Assembly (NCBI RefSeq): GCF_036588685.1
Contig: NC_086373.1
Location: 3,286,001-3,350,000 of the forward strand
From: Mytilus trossulus
Taxonomy: Eukaryota; Mollusca; Bivalvia; Mytilida; Mytilidae
Direction: 5' to 3'
DNA length: 64,000 bases
Shown here: one piece after another, positions 25,501-34,804 of the stretch
How the letters are laid out: each line of letters begins with the position of its first letter
Position numbering within the stretch: the stretch's first letter is position 1
Program-made: the position numbers and the translations under genes
Notes under the pieces: model-generated
Seen by the model: only the letters and a program-made list of their open reading frames with translations
What the model was told of the DNA's origin: nothing
Database searches by the model: none

Positions 25501-28085
25501 TGTATTTGAATAAACATACTTAAACTATTATTTGCGAAGAACAAGAAATTTACTATAATTATTGTTCAATTAAATACAAATGTGTGACATTTTAAAATAA
25601 CTTTAATCGTCAATATGTCAGGCAGAAATGACCAGTTGGTCAATTTATTTTGATGTTCCTTATCATTTCATATTTTAGGTAAGTGTTTCCAGGTTACGAT
25701 GACAATCTGCGTTAACAGGCGTTTACTACAAACAGTAAACGCGCGTTTACTTATTTCGAAAATAGAAGACGCGCATATTTCCACGTTAACGCGGAGGTAA
25801 ACGGGAAAGTAAACGCCCGTTTACTCTTTACAAATTTAGAAGACGCGCCGTTTTTGCGTTAACGCGGAGGTAAACGCGAAAGTAAACGCCCGTTTACTTT
25901 TAATGTCTACTGTAATTTCGGAGTTAACGCACAGTTAACGCGGCGTTTACATGAAGTGCACGCGAGTAAACGCCGCGTGAACTGTTTAGGCCCGTTTACA
26001 TGTAATGCTTGGTCTGCACCCAACTGTATAACATATACATGTATATGTTTGAAAACAAATGAAAAAACTGAATAGTTACTAATGTAATTTTTAAGGTATC
26101 AGAAAACGTTTTGAAAGACAATAAAGGTGGGGAATATGACGTCATTGATGTTCAAATTGGCAAGACAGATATTGCAATAATCAAGAAAGATGGTGTTATT
26201 GTGGCTGACGAAATTACAAGTGAAAACAAAGTAAGATGACTATTTATTTATCAGATAATTTTTGTTTTATATATTTAAAAAAAAAACATCAATCATAACA
26301 GGACTGAACTTAAAAAGGTAAACTCCAATTACTCTTTTCGATGAAATTATTTTTATGAATAAACATACGTGAACACTGTAGCTACATATACTTAAAAATA
26401 TATGTATTTGTCAACGAAACTGAGTCTTTTAGACGACATAGCTTATAAACTTCTTCCATTGATGTCTTTTGAAATAATGTTAAAATGGTCACTTATATCA
26501 AACATGCTTGTTCATTTTCGTTTGTGTGTTTTTAGGAGTATTCAATCATCAAGTACAACGGAACCTGCAATGTTCAGTTTTATGAGGTAAATGTAAATAT
26601 ATGTCAACAAATATTTTGAATGGAAATGAAACTGACCAAACAAGGATTCGCATAATTAAATCCCTTCAAACCAGTTTATTACAGAACTGTGAATGGCAAC
26701 TCTTTAATTATTTAATTGTGACATTTACGTAATTGGTTTGCAACCAGAGTTTTTTGTTATACATAATATATTTATAGGCAGATGTTGTATGAGTGCAAAT
26801 GAGACAACTCTCCATCCAAATGCATTGATTCTCGTCCAATGTAAAATTATTATTTTCCCTTCTATCTTTCAAATTACATAGCTTTTCATGCACTATAAAA
26901 TGCTATTCATGACTGGCCGTTCATTGTAGCTCAATTATGAAAGTGAATGATTTGAACTACTCTATAGAAGTGTCAGATCCTCAAGGCAATTTTAAATGGG
27001 AAAGGGCTAAAAAATATCATTAGTACAGTTGTTTGTCAAATTATTATGGATAAAATAATGAGAATAGAGTTTTAAAACTAAAAAAAGCATTTAAAGTTAG
27101 CAGGTTAACATTGAAAATAATATTGAATGGTACATTTGCTGACTCTTTGTCCCTAAAAGCTGAAATTGAAAATGCAACCATAGATATGCATATTTCAATA
27201 CTATCTATATCCTACAGTTTAGTTTTCAAAATTATCTGAAATGGAATACGAAATTCTGATTTCATATCATGTGAGAAGATGCTAAATATATATCATTTAA
27301 ATCGTTCACTGAATTACAGGACCCTTCAGACGATAAAACATGCCATCAAGCTTTTGAAGATGACGAAAGCATCCCGAATGACACCAAAGCAGAAATCAAA
27401 GAAGAATGTGGAGATTTAGATATTGCTTATGTTAAGGCTGTTCATTGTAACGCAGGTATGCTTTTTTAGTTTCAATTTAATAGACTACTTCATGAAATAG
27501 TTTTCCAAGAAATGAACTTGTTGAACATTCTCCGTCAATGCATAATATATTTACAACACATGTGTGACAAACAACTATTCAATCGTGCAGTCCCGCAAAA
27601 ACCAAAAATGTATTTCAAATTCAAGACTCGTTTATATTCGCCGAAGTATTTAGATACAATATAATGGCATCAACTTAATACACATTGACTATAAAATCCT
27701 ACAAATCAAACTATATACTTAATCACCCAAATCACGAATGGAAAACAACTTTCCTATTGCGGTTGGAACAGCCATTTTCCGGCGAAATCGATAGGTTAGC
27801 CTGATTTTAAAGCTAGCAAAAATTATCACTTGTATAACCGTTGTTCCTGGTCTTGTTGCTTGCAAAACTTAGCAATGTACTGCAATGTTGAATATACTGC
27901 TACATTGGAAATATTACATTAATTTTCAGGAACTATATTTAGCCATTTTTCTTATATTTACAGAACACGGCATCCAAAAGAGAGCATGTTATTATTATTA
28001 TTACATTGGTCGGTGTTGCAGAAGGAGATGGTGGAACAAATACAGCTGTTACATCTGCTGGTACAGAACCATTAGATGTTATTGA
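10515..28085 (+). CDS. Gene A: BRICHOS-like precursor of a Cys/aromatic-rich cationic peptide (spliced, 168 aa)
   Basis: Coding exons are 10515-10577, 26096-26230, 26536-26586, 27320-27455 and 27964-28085. All introns are GT-AG and the joined length is 507 nt including TGA. Residues 1-21 are a signal peptide (MYRW, then a hydrophobic core ending LSASMFEA). Residues 22-128 fit a BRICHOS fold: Asp59, NGTC at 74-77 (Cys77, also a glycosylation sequon) and EECG with Cys113, with an extra pair Cys91/Cys126. Lys134-Arg135 is a dibasic cleavage site. The predicted mature peptide, 136-168, has Cys at 137, 146, 147, 157, 160 and 167, a Tyr run at 138-142, Trp151-Trp152, charge about +7 and no acidic residue. 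BRICHOS pro-regions chaperone beta-rich peptides, and in polychaetes they release antimicrobial peptides. I infer that role here. Relative to B and C a TGG-to-TGA change ends the protein early and removes the amidation tail. Confidence 0.8.
10578..11905 (+). other. Intron 1 of gene A, conserved part
   Basis: The first kilobase or so aligns with gene B intron (43477 downward): GGTATTGTAGTT, GTTATTTAAAAGTACT, GTCAGGTCATT, AATAGTATCTTTGCATT. That homology shows the two loci are duplicates including introns. Confidence 0.7.
11240..11665. mobile_element. Penelope-like 3' UTR fragments, head to head
   Basis: 11245-11360 reads in reverse and 11361-11665 forward. Landmarks are GAACTTCTTTTGAAATGA, AGTCAGGAGCCTCTTGCC and GGGGCCAGCT. 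The same motifs follow the Penelope-like reading frame at 55440-56080, which ties them to that family. Confidence 0.6.
12071..12299. repeat. Left subterminal palindrome array
   Basis: Five copies of an 18-bp palindrome of type AGTAAACGSSCGTTTACT at 12071-12088, 12136-12153, 12173-12190, 12228-12245 and 12282-12299. Central bases vary but arm pairing is mostly kept. Confidence 0.8.
13019..15685. mobile_element. Transposon-like insert with GTGGCGAATCCAG ends
   Basis: The left end GTGGCGAATCCAG at 13019 pairs with CTGGATCCACCAC ending at 15685, both next to TA. The right 130 bp (CACTGAAGCATGACTG, GGCAGTCAGTG) match an isolated end at 33120-33275, so this is a repeat family. No transposase is visible. 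The 356-bp tandem array sits inside it. Confidence 0.55.
13930..15515. repeat. Tandem array, 356-bp period, about 4.4 copies
   Basis: Units are near identical (GGCACAACTTTTTGGAATTT at 13930, 14287, 14643, 14998 and 15354). Each unit carries a GATGAGTCTTATGTAGACG segment, a GGTCGATGCCACTGCTGG block and GTCAGCACTTCGGTGTTGAC hairpin. Open frames starting MNINYMVIF recur with the unit and are not genes. This arrangement is widespread in mussels, from memory. Confidence 0.85.
15690..17220. other. No gene seen
   Basis: AT-rich interior of the 14-kb element. Only a short G-rich run at 16948-16965 stands out. I recognise no frame or repeat family. Confidence 0.4.
17225..17560 (-). mobile_element. 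Family M1 repeat
   Basis: Nearly full reverse copy: ACATGTTTTACCCCGCCACA, GTCAGGAGACT, GAAGGCCTTACGGTGACC, ATTTTGGTCTCTTGTAG, TTGTCTCATTGGCAATCAT, CCACATCTTC. Confidence 0.7.
17614..17725. mobile_element. Single end of a CAGTGGCGGATCCAG element
   Basis: CAGTGGCGGATCCAGAAAT, followed by a CCCCCTGGCCCCC stretch, resembles the left end of the 13019-15685 family. No matching right end was found nearby. Confidence 0.4.
18041..18907. mobile_element. PIF/Harbinger-like non-autonomous element
   Basis: Inverted ends of about 26 bp (GGGGACGACCATTTGATATT at 18041, reverse complement ending 18907) are flanked by TAA on both sides (18038-18040, 18908-18910). TWA duplications of three bases are typical of PIF/Harbinger. 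A G run on the left and a C run on the right follow the ends. Both subterminal zones hold repeated GAAAATAAATAACT / GAAAATGAATAATC motifs, each about 39 bp apart. No transposase frame was seen. Confidence 0.7.
18911..19885. other. No gene seen, one palindrome
   Basis: AT-rich. The only structure is CCGTATCACCATGGTGATACGG at 19611-19632 with an extra half copy after it. Confidence 0.5.
19886..22817. repeat. Tandem array, about 257-bp period, 11-12 copies
   Basis: The anchor CTAAATTGATGCGAACAAAA recurs every 255-260 bp (about 19961, 20217, 20474, 20984 and on), and each copy also has ATCAATCCCTACATGAAAA. Copies are diverged by point changes and small indels, so the array is older than the 356-bp one. 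Repeated open frames in it follow the period and are not genes. Confidence 0.85.
22818..25081. mobile_element. Repeat element starting AGCTCACCTGGCCCGAAGGG
   Basis: Inserted inside the 257-bp array, which resumes at 25082. It begins with a hairpin and a GTCGTCCGTCGTC microsatellite, and ends GGTGAGCGACACAGGC..CTCTAG. Inside are four tandem units of 470-500 bp (TTTTACAAAAATCTTCTCCT at 22926, 23393, 23896, degenerate at 24396). From memory this is one of the commonest bivalve repeats. Non-coding. Confidence 0.8.
25082..25300. repeat. Resumed end of the 257-bp array
   Basis: TAATACAATCAATCTTTTTAT through TTTGAATAAAA-like motifs continue the unit that was interrupted at 22817. The last copy is degraded. 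Confidence 0.7.
25734..25898. repeat. Right subterminal palindrome array
   Basis: Three copies at 25734-25751, 25808-25825 and 25881-25898, plus further GTTAACGCGG and TAAACGCC half sites up to 25990. This mirrors the left array. Confidence 0.8.
26096..26230 (+). CDS. Gene A exon 3: N-terminal half of BRICHOS-like pro-region
   Basis: 45 codons, phase 0 on both sides (TTTTTAAG|GTATCAG ... GAAAACAAA|GTAAGA). It encodes the beta-strand-like IDVQIGKTDIAII stretch and VADE, whose Asp59 fits the invariant BRICHOS aspartate. 39 of 45 residues match gene B. Confidence 0.8.
26536..26586 (+). CDS. Gene A exon 4: NGTC exon of pro-region
   Basis: 17 codons, phase 0 (TTTTTAG|GAGTAT ... TATGAG|GTAAAT). 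It holds EYSIIKYNGTCNVQF, which resembles the AY..xxxKCYV segment of known BRICHOS domains. 15 of 17 residues match gene B. Confidence 0.8.
26762..26850 (+). mobile_element. Family M1 fragment in gene A intron
   Basis: GCAGATGTTGTATGAGTGC and TGAGACAACTCTCCATCC, truncated after about 80 bp. It lies between the NGTC exon and the next coding exon. Confidence 0.65.
27320..27455 (+). CDS. Gene A exon 5: C-terminal half of pro-region
   Basis: 136 nt (GAATTACAG|GACCCT ... AACGCAG|GTATGC), ending in phase 1. It holds ESIP and EECGDLDIAYVKAV. SP-C-type BRICHOS domains have comparable ESIP and CGxxxxYYI segments (from memory). 31 of 45 residues match gene B. Confidence 0.8.
27964..28085 (+). CDS. Gene A exon 6: mature peptide exon
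   Basis: Acceptor ATATTTACAG before 27964. The first base pair of the exon completes a split Glu codon, followed by HGIQKR and then 33 mature residues to TGA at 28083-28085. The reading phase set by exon 5 gives the Cys framework shared with B and C. Downstream sequence still resembles the WPFGK codons of gene C, showing where the lost tail was. Confidence 0.8.
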
Positions 28086-28550
28086 TTTGGAAAATATGAG
28101 TGCCTCCTCATACATTCAGTATTTTTGTATAATCGGAACTTTTCTTTTTTTCTGTTTTATATCAAGACTCTTTTGACACTTCTGTGTGGTTTATTATGTA
28201 ATATATTTGAAAGTGTGTTTGTCAGCACGTCTTCATGGCTTCAGTGTTAGTTATATCAAAAAGATGTTTTAAAGATTTTATTGCGTTTGTTTGAAATGCA
28301 TAAGTTTATTTCTCAATTGTTATAGCAAATTAAAACCTTACTGAGTAAAAATGGAAGAAGAAAAATACCGATCTCAAAGGAATATTTAAAACAAAAGTGT
28401 TAAATAAAATGAAGAAGAACATGTTTGATTAAATTTGGTTTCATATCTATCGAAACCTCTCATTTGTATGGCGTCTTAAACCTGCTTTTTCAGCTAGCTA
28501 AACCTCTCATTTGTAAGAAGAATGTTTAACAAATAAATACTAAACGATGT
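28086..28550 (+). other. Gene A 3' UTR and poly(A) signal
   Basis: AATAAA at 28532-28537. The equivalent AATAAA exists after genes B and C at a similar distance (complement at 36385-36390 and 62799-62804). The 3' flank motif TAACAAATAAATACTAAAC is repeated at about 29010 because the region is duplicated. Confidence 0.5.
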
Positions 28551-29035
28551 TAATATATTGTTTATTTTTTTTAATGAATACAAAGGGTACGAAGTACAAA
28601 AGCGTTCTGTTTTATATCAAGACTTTTTAGACACTTCTGCGTGGTTATTTATGTAATATATTTGAAAGTGTGTGTGTCAGTTCGTCTTCATGGCTACATT
28701 GTTAGTTATATCAAAAAGACTTTTTTTAAAGATGTTATTGCGTTTGTTTAAAATGAATAAGATATTTTCTCAAATGGTATAGCAAGTTAAAACCTTCCTC
28801 AGGTAAAATCGAATAACAAAAATACCAAACTCAGAGGAAAATTTAAAACAAAAGTGTTAAATCAATTGATGTAGAAAAAGATTGATTAAATTTGGTTTCA
28901 TATCTATAGACCTCTTATTTGTAAAACCCATTAACACCTGTTTTATAGCTAGCTAAGCCTCTCATTTGGAAGTTGAACGTTTAATTTAAACTATTATTCT
29001 TACCTTTAACAAATAAATACTAAACAATGATAGTC
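28148..29035. repeat. Tandem duplication of gene A 3' region, two units of about 450 bp
   Basis: CTGTTTTATATCAAGACT is at 28153 and 28610, GTCTTCATGGCT at 28229 and 28684, and AAATAAATACTAAAC closes both units. Identity is high but not perfect. It doubles the putative poly(A) region. Confidence 0.7.
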
Positions 29036-29104
29036 TTTTGTTCATTTCTATTTAAAAAATAAAACAGTTAAGGAGAATACTCAAACAACTGAAAATTTGT
29101 ATGA

Positions 29105-29615
29105 TATAAAAAAAATAATCATATGTGGTATGATTGTCAATGAGACAACTCTTTACAAGAGACAAAAATGACACAGACTTTAACAATTATAGGTTGCCGT
29201 ACGGCCTTCAACAATGAGCAAAGCCCATACCGCATAGTTATTTATGAAGGGCTCCGAAATGACAATATAACACAATTCAAACGAGAAAACTAATGTCTTA
29301 TTAATATGAAAAAAAAATAAACATGAAAAAATGAACGAAACACAAATATGTAACACATAAACAAACGACAACCACTAAATTACAGGCTCCTAATTTGGGA
29401 CAGGCATATACATACATAATGTGGCGAGGTTAAACATGTAAGATGGATCCCAACACTCCCCCTGACTTGGGACAGTGGCATAATAGTACAACATAAGAAC
29501 GAACGTTAAAGATCAGTTGAAAAAGGCTTAACTCATCAGATGGACAAAAAAGTGAATGTGGCCAGGTTCTTGTACATCCCAACAACAACAAAAACACTAG
29601 GGGCTGATCTGAGAG
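29105..29615 (+). mobile_element. Family M1 repeat, long copy
   Basis: From ATGTGGTATGATTGTCAATG through CCGTACGGCCTTCAACA, CAAACGACAACCACT, GGGACAGGCATATACATA and GTGGCGAGGTTAAACATG to GACAAAAAAGTGAATGTGGCC. One of the most complete copies here. Confidence 0.7.
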
Positions 29616-30449
29616 TACTCACAGTTAACTGACGGCTATTTCCAAGCCCCTAATAATGAATTAAACATCATGCATCTCAATCTATACATATCCAACATCC
29701 AATTGATTAAGTGTAAAGACGTCATTAACAGTCAGAGAAAAAAACATGACCTTGTTGAATGCCAAGATACCGGTATCGACAGATTGTAGATCCATGGATG
29801 TGTTTATGTTATACAGTAATACAATACTATTTTACTCGTGGTTTTCTAAAACATTAAACATCAACATTTTGCAATTAAACCAGACAAAAAAGATCAAGAA
29901 AAAACATACAGCGATAATTATGACCGAAATTACAAACCATATCAAACAAGCTAAGAGGCATGATTATTATGTATCCACTCAAAGCACCAAAAACTGCTAA
30001 TGAATTTATATTGTATCAAAACAGATTGGATCTTTCATCCTTATCAGCTTCCCTATTTCAAACAACTAGTAACATCGAAATTTAAAAAGCCGGTTTTAAT
30101 AACTGGTCTGACTTCATAAATATCATAACATCATAGCATAAGATCAGGCCTGTGACCATTATATTGGAATATAATGCATTACATTTCAATTACTTCGTGA
30201 TTCATCCGTTACAATTAAAAATTAAAATTACATTTTTTTTCAAATATGTAATGCATTACATTGATATTACTTTGCCTGTGTAATGCATTTCAGTACACAT
30301 TTCTTTTTCAATATAAAAACTTAATACATTTCAAAAACAGATTTTTATAATAAAATGATAAATATTACAGGAGTTTATGTACATACTAGTATATGGACAG
30401 TGTTATTGACATATATAGACTTCAAATACTGGTGAATTAACGTGTTCAT

Positions 30450-30612
30450 TGCACTGTATAATCATAAGTGTTTCAAAGGAGTTGTCATTAAGAGAACAGG
30501 GATCAGGTCTGTACACCTTTCCGGAAATGGCTAAATACATGATAGCTGTATTAGCCAAAGAAGACAGGCGCACTGAATTTGACTTACAGTATTCCAGTGG
30601 ATTGATGGACAT
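30450..30612 (+). other. Unassigned open stretch, possible captured exon
   Basis: An open frame with a protein-like composition (GLYTFPEMAKYMIAVLAKED) ends where a GATGAGTCT repeat begins at 30612. I do not recognise a family. It could be a gene fragment or chance. Confidence 0.2.
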
Positions 30613-30710
30613 TTCTTCACATGACCGTCACTGATGAGTCTTATGTAGACGAAACGCGCGTCTGGTGTACTAAATTATAATCTCGATACCTTTGATAACT
30701 TCCCCACAAA
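30612..30710 (+). mobile_element. MITE-like repeat, family GATGAGTCT
   Basis: GATGAGTCTTATGTAGACGA, ACGCGCGTCTGGTGTA and CTTTGATAACTT match the segment in the 356-bp array. Confidence 0.65.
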
Positions 30711-31139
30711 CGAATGTCAACATCAGGTACTAAACCAGACCTGTGTCTACTCTTTGATGGAGTAATATTAGACATGAAACTGAAAAAGTCAATGAAAATG
30801 AAAATATCAAATCTATGTTTTTTTCTGTATATTAACTACTTAAACTGTATATAAGCCACTAAAACACACGAATCACGAATATATGCATATATATATATAG
30901 GTGGAGCAATTGTTTGTACGTTCCAAAAGAAGAAAAGCATAGCTCACAGACTTGATTAAGCAAAGGGGTTCATTATGTTCAGTAATATGTCAAAATAAAC
31001 AAATACAATTTTAGCACTAAATCATATTTCTTAATTATAATCTGCGACTAGGTGAGTGTCCCCATTGAGCCAACCATTTCTGATCTGAAACTGTCATTCT
31101 AATCTGGTTTTGATTATTTTAGTCTATAAGTTAAATGTA

Positions 31140-31372
31140 ATGACTGCCAATTGTTAATTGTGGAGCAGGATCTGCTTATCCGTCCGGAGCGCATAAGTTA
31201 ACCCCTAGTTTTTGGTGGGGTTCGTGTCGCTTATTCCCTTAGTTTACAATGTTGTGTAATGTGTTCTGTTTGTCTTTCTAATTTTTAGCTGTCGTTGTCA
31301 GTTTATTTTCGATTTGTGAGTTTGACTGTCCTTCTGGTATCTTTCGTCCCTCTATTTTAATTGAAAAATGTA
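31140..31372 (+). mobile_element. Dispersed repeat, family M3
   Basis: GGAGCAGGATCTGCTTATCC, CCCCTAGTTTTTGGTGGGG and GAGTTTGACTGTCC..TTTCGTCCCTC. A second copy lies at 54350-54556. Non-coding. Confidence 0.65.
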
Positions 31373-31741
31373 CTCAATGCGATCAATTTAGTATTGTTTA
31401 GATCAATTGAGTACAGATGAAAAAGATATGTTAAGTTTATGTACAGACTGTTTAATTATAATTCATATAACATGTACCATCAACATCATACGGATTTATC
31501 TTAAAAGAAAATGAACAGTTAAGATTGCAAGTAAAGTTTCTGAACAATACTATTCGCCTTTGTAGATAAAAGTTAGGATCAAAATGACTGTTTAAGTCTA
31601 CAATTCATGTACTAGTTATTTGACTTATATCCTCAAAAACCACACAAAAGAAAAGAAAGAATAACAAAACAGTAATATAACTAATCGTGGTTACAAATGT
31701 AACTTCTTAAATTTGCAAGCTTTTATCACTGGCGTCAACAA

Positions 31742-31984
31742 GATGATCGTAACTGCAATTACGATCATCCCAATATGGCGGACACAAATATAGGGATACT
31801 TAAGAAGACTGATTTCTCCACCTTAGCAGCTTATTTTCAGATTTGTTTTATATCAAGAAAAATCTTTATAAGCATTGCCATTAAATGTGTTTTTAATAAA
31901 TTATAGAAAAACAACCAGAAGAACAAAAATCGAGATTCAAGAAATCACGATGATGATCGTAACTTCGTCTATAGATGATCGTAA
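31742..31984. repeat. GATGATCGTAAC motif cluster
   Basis: GATGATCGTAAC at 31742, its inverse ending 31770, further copies at 31952 and 31974, and inverse copies at 34138-34149 and about 34160-34172. They could mark the ends of an old inserted segment. Confidence 0.4.
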
Positions 31985-32534
31985 AAAGTAAAATCACAAA
32001 AATACTGAACTCAGAGGAAAATCAATACGGAAAGTCCATAATCACATGGCAAAATCAAATAACAAAACTAGTTTTTATAAAAAGATAATCGTTACTCGAA
32101 AAAATGAAAACAAATATTTTAAAAAAGAAATGACATAAGGGGATTAGCAGACTTATATGCAAATGTCCTCAATATTATTTTATTATGAGTAATTTAGTTA
32201 ACATTCAAAATGGATTTACGTTGATATGAAGTTGACATAATAATCATTACTGATGAAGAATACAGGCCAAAACTGTCACTGAATAAAGTAAAGTAAGGCA
32301 TAAAGATACATTATTTTGATGACTTTCTAATGGTTTTAAATTGTTGTCTGGCCTTATTTTTTCTAAATCCAACTATGACTATAAAACATTGGTATACTAT
32401 AGAGGTGGACTTAGATAGAGGGTCAAGGTGCTCGCATGACCTTTTTTGTGGGGAAAGGAGTAGGTCCGCGGTAAGGGCCGATTTTGCCCTCAAATTTCAG
32501 GTTCATCTGATCCAACATATTAGACACTTTTTAA

Positions 32535-32668
32535 ATGCTCTTCAACTTTGTACTTGTTTGGGTCCATAAATATTTCTGATTTTAGCGTCACTGATGAGTC
32601 TTATGTAGACGAAACGCGCATATGGCGTACTAAGTTATAATCCTGGTACCTTTGATAACTATTTAAAC
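32535..32668 (+). mobile_element. MITE-like repeat, family GATGAGTCT
   Basis: AATGCTCTTCAACTTTGTAC, then GCGTCACTGATGAGTCTTAT, then ATAATCCTGGTACCTTTGAT. Close to one unit of the 356-bp array. Confidence 0.65.
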
Positions 32669-32817
32669 ACTTAAGTGTCTATATCATTTGATTCAATTAG
32701 TTTATGTGAAAGGTTTTAACTGATTAAGTAATTAAAAACGATCAGATTTAAGCTTATATATGAAAATCTATCAAATATGCCAAAAATCGTCACTTTTCAA
32801 ATGGCTTTTGTCAAAAA

Positions 32818-32937
32818 TGAAAGTGGCCGCATCCATGTTCATCCTCAACCTTTATAGATGTTATGTATTATCATAAAAAAAAACTTACTTTTCTATATTA
32901 TGAATGAACACGAATGCGGCCACTTTTATTTAAGACG
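32818..32937. repeat. Inverted repeat, AAAGTGGCCGCAT arms
   Basis: AAAGTGGCCGCATCCATGTT at 32820 and its near reverse complement ACGAATGCGGCCACTTTTA ending about 32928 enclose some 70 bp. MITE-like. Confidence 0.55.
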
Positions 32938-33119
32938 GAAACCGTCTAAAATTTAACTAAAATGCTAAAATTGAGAAGATTTCAGTAGTTTAGCATGACT
33001 TAATGATGCTAGTATACAATATATGTCCATTGTATTGTCAAAAACAGCCCATATTTGTGTAGCAGAAGTATTCTACTTTCCAATAAAAAGCTAAAGGATT
33101 ACATTTTCACAATTTATGT

Positions 33120-33275
33120 AAAACTGCTTTTTTGGGGGGCCAAAAAGGGTCTAAATGAACCTACTCCTTTGGGTGATTGTAAAGGGAATCAATGAAGCAT
33201 GACTGTAGCGGACTTACTCTTGGGCAGCCAGTCCTCCATCCCTTTATGAAAATCTCTGGATACGCCACTGGACGA
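33120..33275. mobile_element. Right end of the GTGGCG..CCACTG transposon-like family
   Basis: CAATGAAGCATGACTGTAGC, GGGCAGCCAGTCC and CTCTGGATACGCCACTG match the end of the 13019-15685 insert. The left end is missing. Confidence 0.55.
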
Positions 33276-33424
33276 CAGTTGCTTATATTAACCATGGGTT
33301 GGCTATTTATGTAAATAAAGAAAAGGTGAAATAGATATTAGATTTTATCATGTATTATTGAAGTTGGTCGAAGAAGTTGTTTCAACATATCAATAAGGTA
33401 TCTACCAATTGATTTTTGTAAGGG

Positions 33425-33610
33425 GGAAAATATTATGCCGAATCGGCAGGACAGGAGATTAGAGTAAAAAAGACCGGATGAACATCTTGGGCAAACAAAA
33501 GGGCAGGATGACAATTTATGTAAAAATGCAGGACCGAATAGAATAAAATTAAAAACGAAGGATACAGATTTTTTACATAAAAATATGCAGGACAAAAATA
33601 TTCATCCTAG
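33425..33610. repeat. Degenerate GCAGGAC repeats
   Basis: Spaced copies of GGCAGGA / GCAGGACCG / GCAGGACAAAA across 33443-33595. A decayed repeat, not coding. Confidence 0.4.
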
Positions 33611-34269
33611 CCCCTCCCTCAAATAAAAATCAAATAGTAGCTCCCTTTATTGCCGGTTTCGTTAGCTGGTTTTTTTTTTTCATTTAACAGATCTGATTAA
33701 ACTTCTTAATGCTTTATCAATCTCTCCTTTCAAAATGGTAAATATGTTAATAAAAGAAACAATAGAGTATGTATTCCCCAAAAATATCAAATCCTCAGAA
33801 GGTACTATTGTCCCTATAAAGTGAAAGGGGAAAAAGGAAAAAAAATATCCAATTTTTACAAAAAATATCATTAATATGAACTGTTCAGTACCTTATTCAT
33901 ATAAAACATATGAAATCAATATAAAGCTGTTTACCCCCAATGCATTTTAATATTGAACTAGATATAAAAAAAAGAAATCTGGATAAGTCATAACCGTTTG
34001 TGCACTTACCAATAGGACGTCACGCTCCCCTCAGTGATCGTTCCTCATTATTATCACTCTGATAACGTACATTTTTTCGCATACTAGACAACTTTATTTG
34101 TCCTTATTTATCAGAAAATACTTTGTTGGAACAGATAGTTACGATCATCTTAAGTAAAAGTTATGATCATCGTTGATACAAAATAAGTAAATGTTGCTTT
34201 TCCATCCAGTCCGAAAAATATTTCAATGGCATTGCCTATAAAGATGTTTCTTGACATGAAACATTTTCC

Positions 34270-34530
34270 CGCTAACATGTTAAACCCCGCCACATTATTG
34301 ATGTATGTGCCTGTCCCAAGTCAGGACCCTGTAATTCAGTGGTTGTCGTTAATTCATGTGTTACATTTTCGTTTTTGGTTTTTTTTAACCATCCTGGGAC
34401 ACTGGTATAACAGTACAACATAAGAACGAACTATAAAAATCAGTTGAAAAAGGCTTAACTCATCAGATAGACAAAAAATACAAGTGGACGTGGCCGGGTA
34501 CTTATACATTCCGACACAAAAAGACACAAC
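34270..34530. mobile_element. Chimeric family M1 copy with internal inversion
   Basis: 34270-34385 reads as M1 in reverse (ACATGTTAAACCCCGCCACA, CCAAGTCAGGACCCTG). 34388-34530 reads forward (CCTGGGACACTGGTATAACA, GAAAAAGGCTTAACTCATCA). In the copy at 29105-29615 these parts are colinear. Confidence 0.6.
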
Positions 34531-34804
34531 GAACAGATTTAATGTAGAACATTATGTCCTGTTAGAAACTTTGTGGGAAAGAAATAATTCACTGTAGTAC
34601 ATTATGTACCGCTAGAAACTTTGCTTGTAGCCAATTCAGTACTGTTATCTTTTTATCATAAAACAAACATGCTTCTGGTTTGAATTAGTTGTCATTTCAG
34701 TAATATTTATGGATATATTTTTTGTCTTGATCTTTTGTGTTTGGTTTAATTCGAAGAATACCATGGTAAATTGCAAATTTTTATAGAATATCACGAGTAT
34801 ATAG

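Larger units (their letters stand above)
11909..26026. mobile_element. 14.1-kb element with perfect 27-bp terminal inverted repeats in gene A intron 1
   Basis: The left end (11909-11935) begins CAGTTGGGTGCAGACC and continues to ACAT. The right end (26000-26026) is its exact reverse complement. The dinucleotide TA flanks both ends (11907-11908 and 26027-26028), consistent with a TA target duplication. Both ends carry arrays of an 18-bp palindrome, AGTAAACGCCCGTTTACT. I found no transposase frame, so this is a non-autonomous or gutted element, now filled with nested insertions. Gene B has no such element at this site (intron 1334 bp against 15518 bp). The TA target suggests a Tc1/mariner-like mechanism, but the superfamily is not established. 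Confidence 0.75.

Noticed and set aside
30130..30300. TAATGCATTACA repeats as a transposon end
   Set aside because: Several TAATGCATTACA-type copies occur, but I could not find paired ends or a target duplication.
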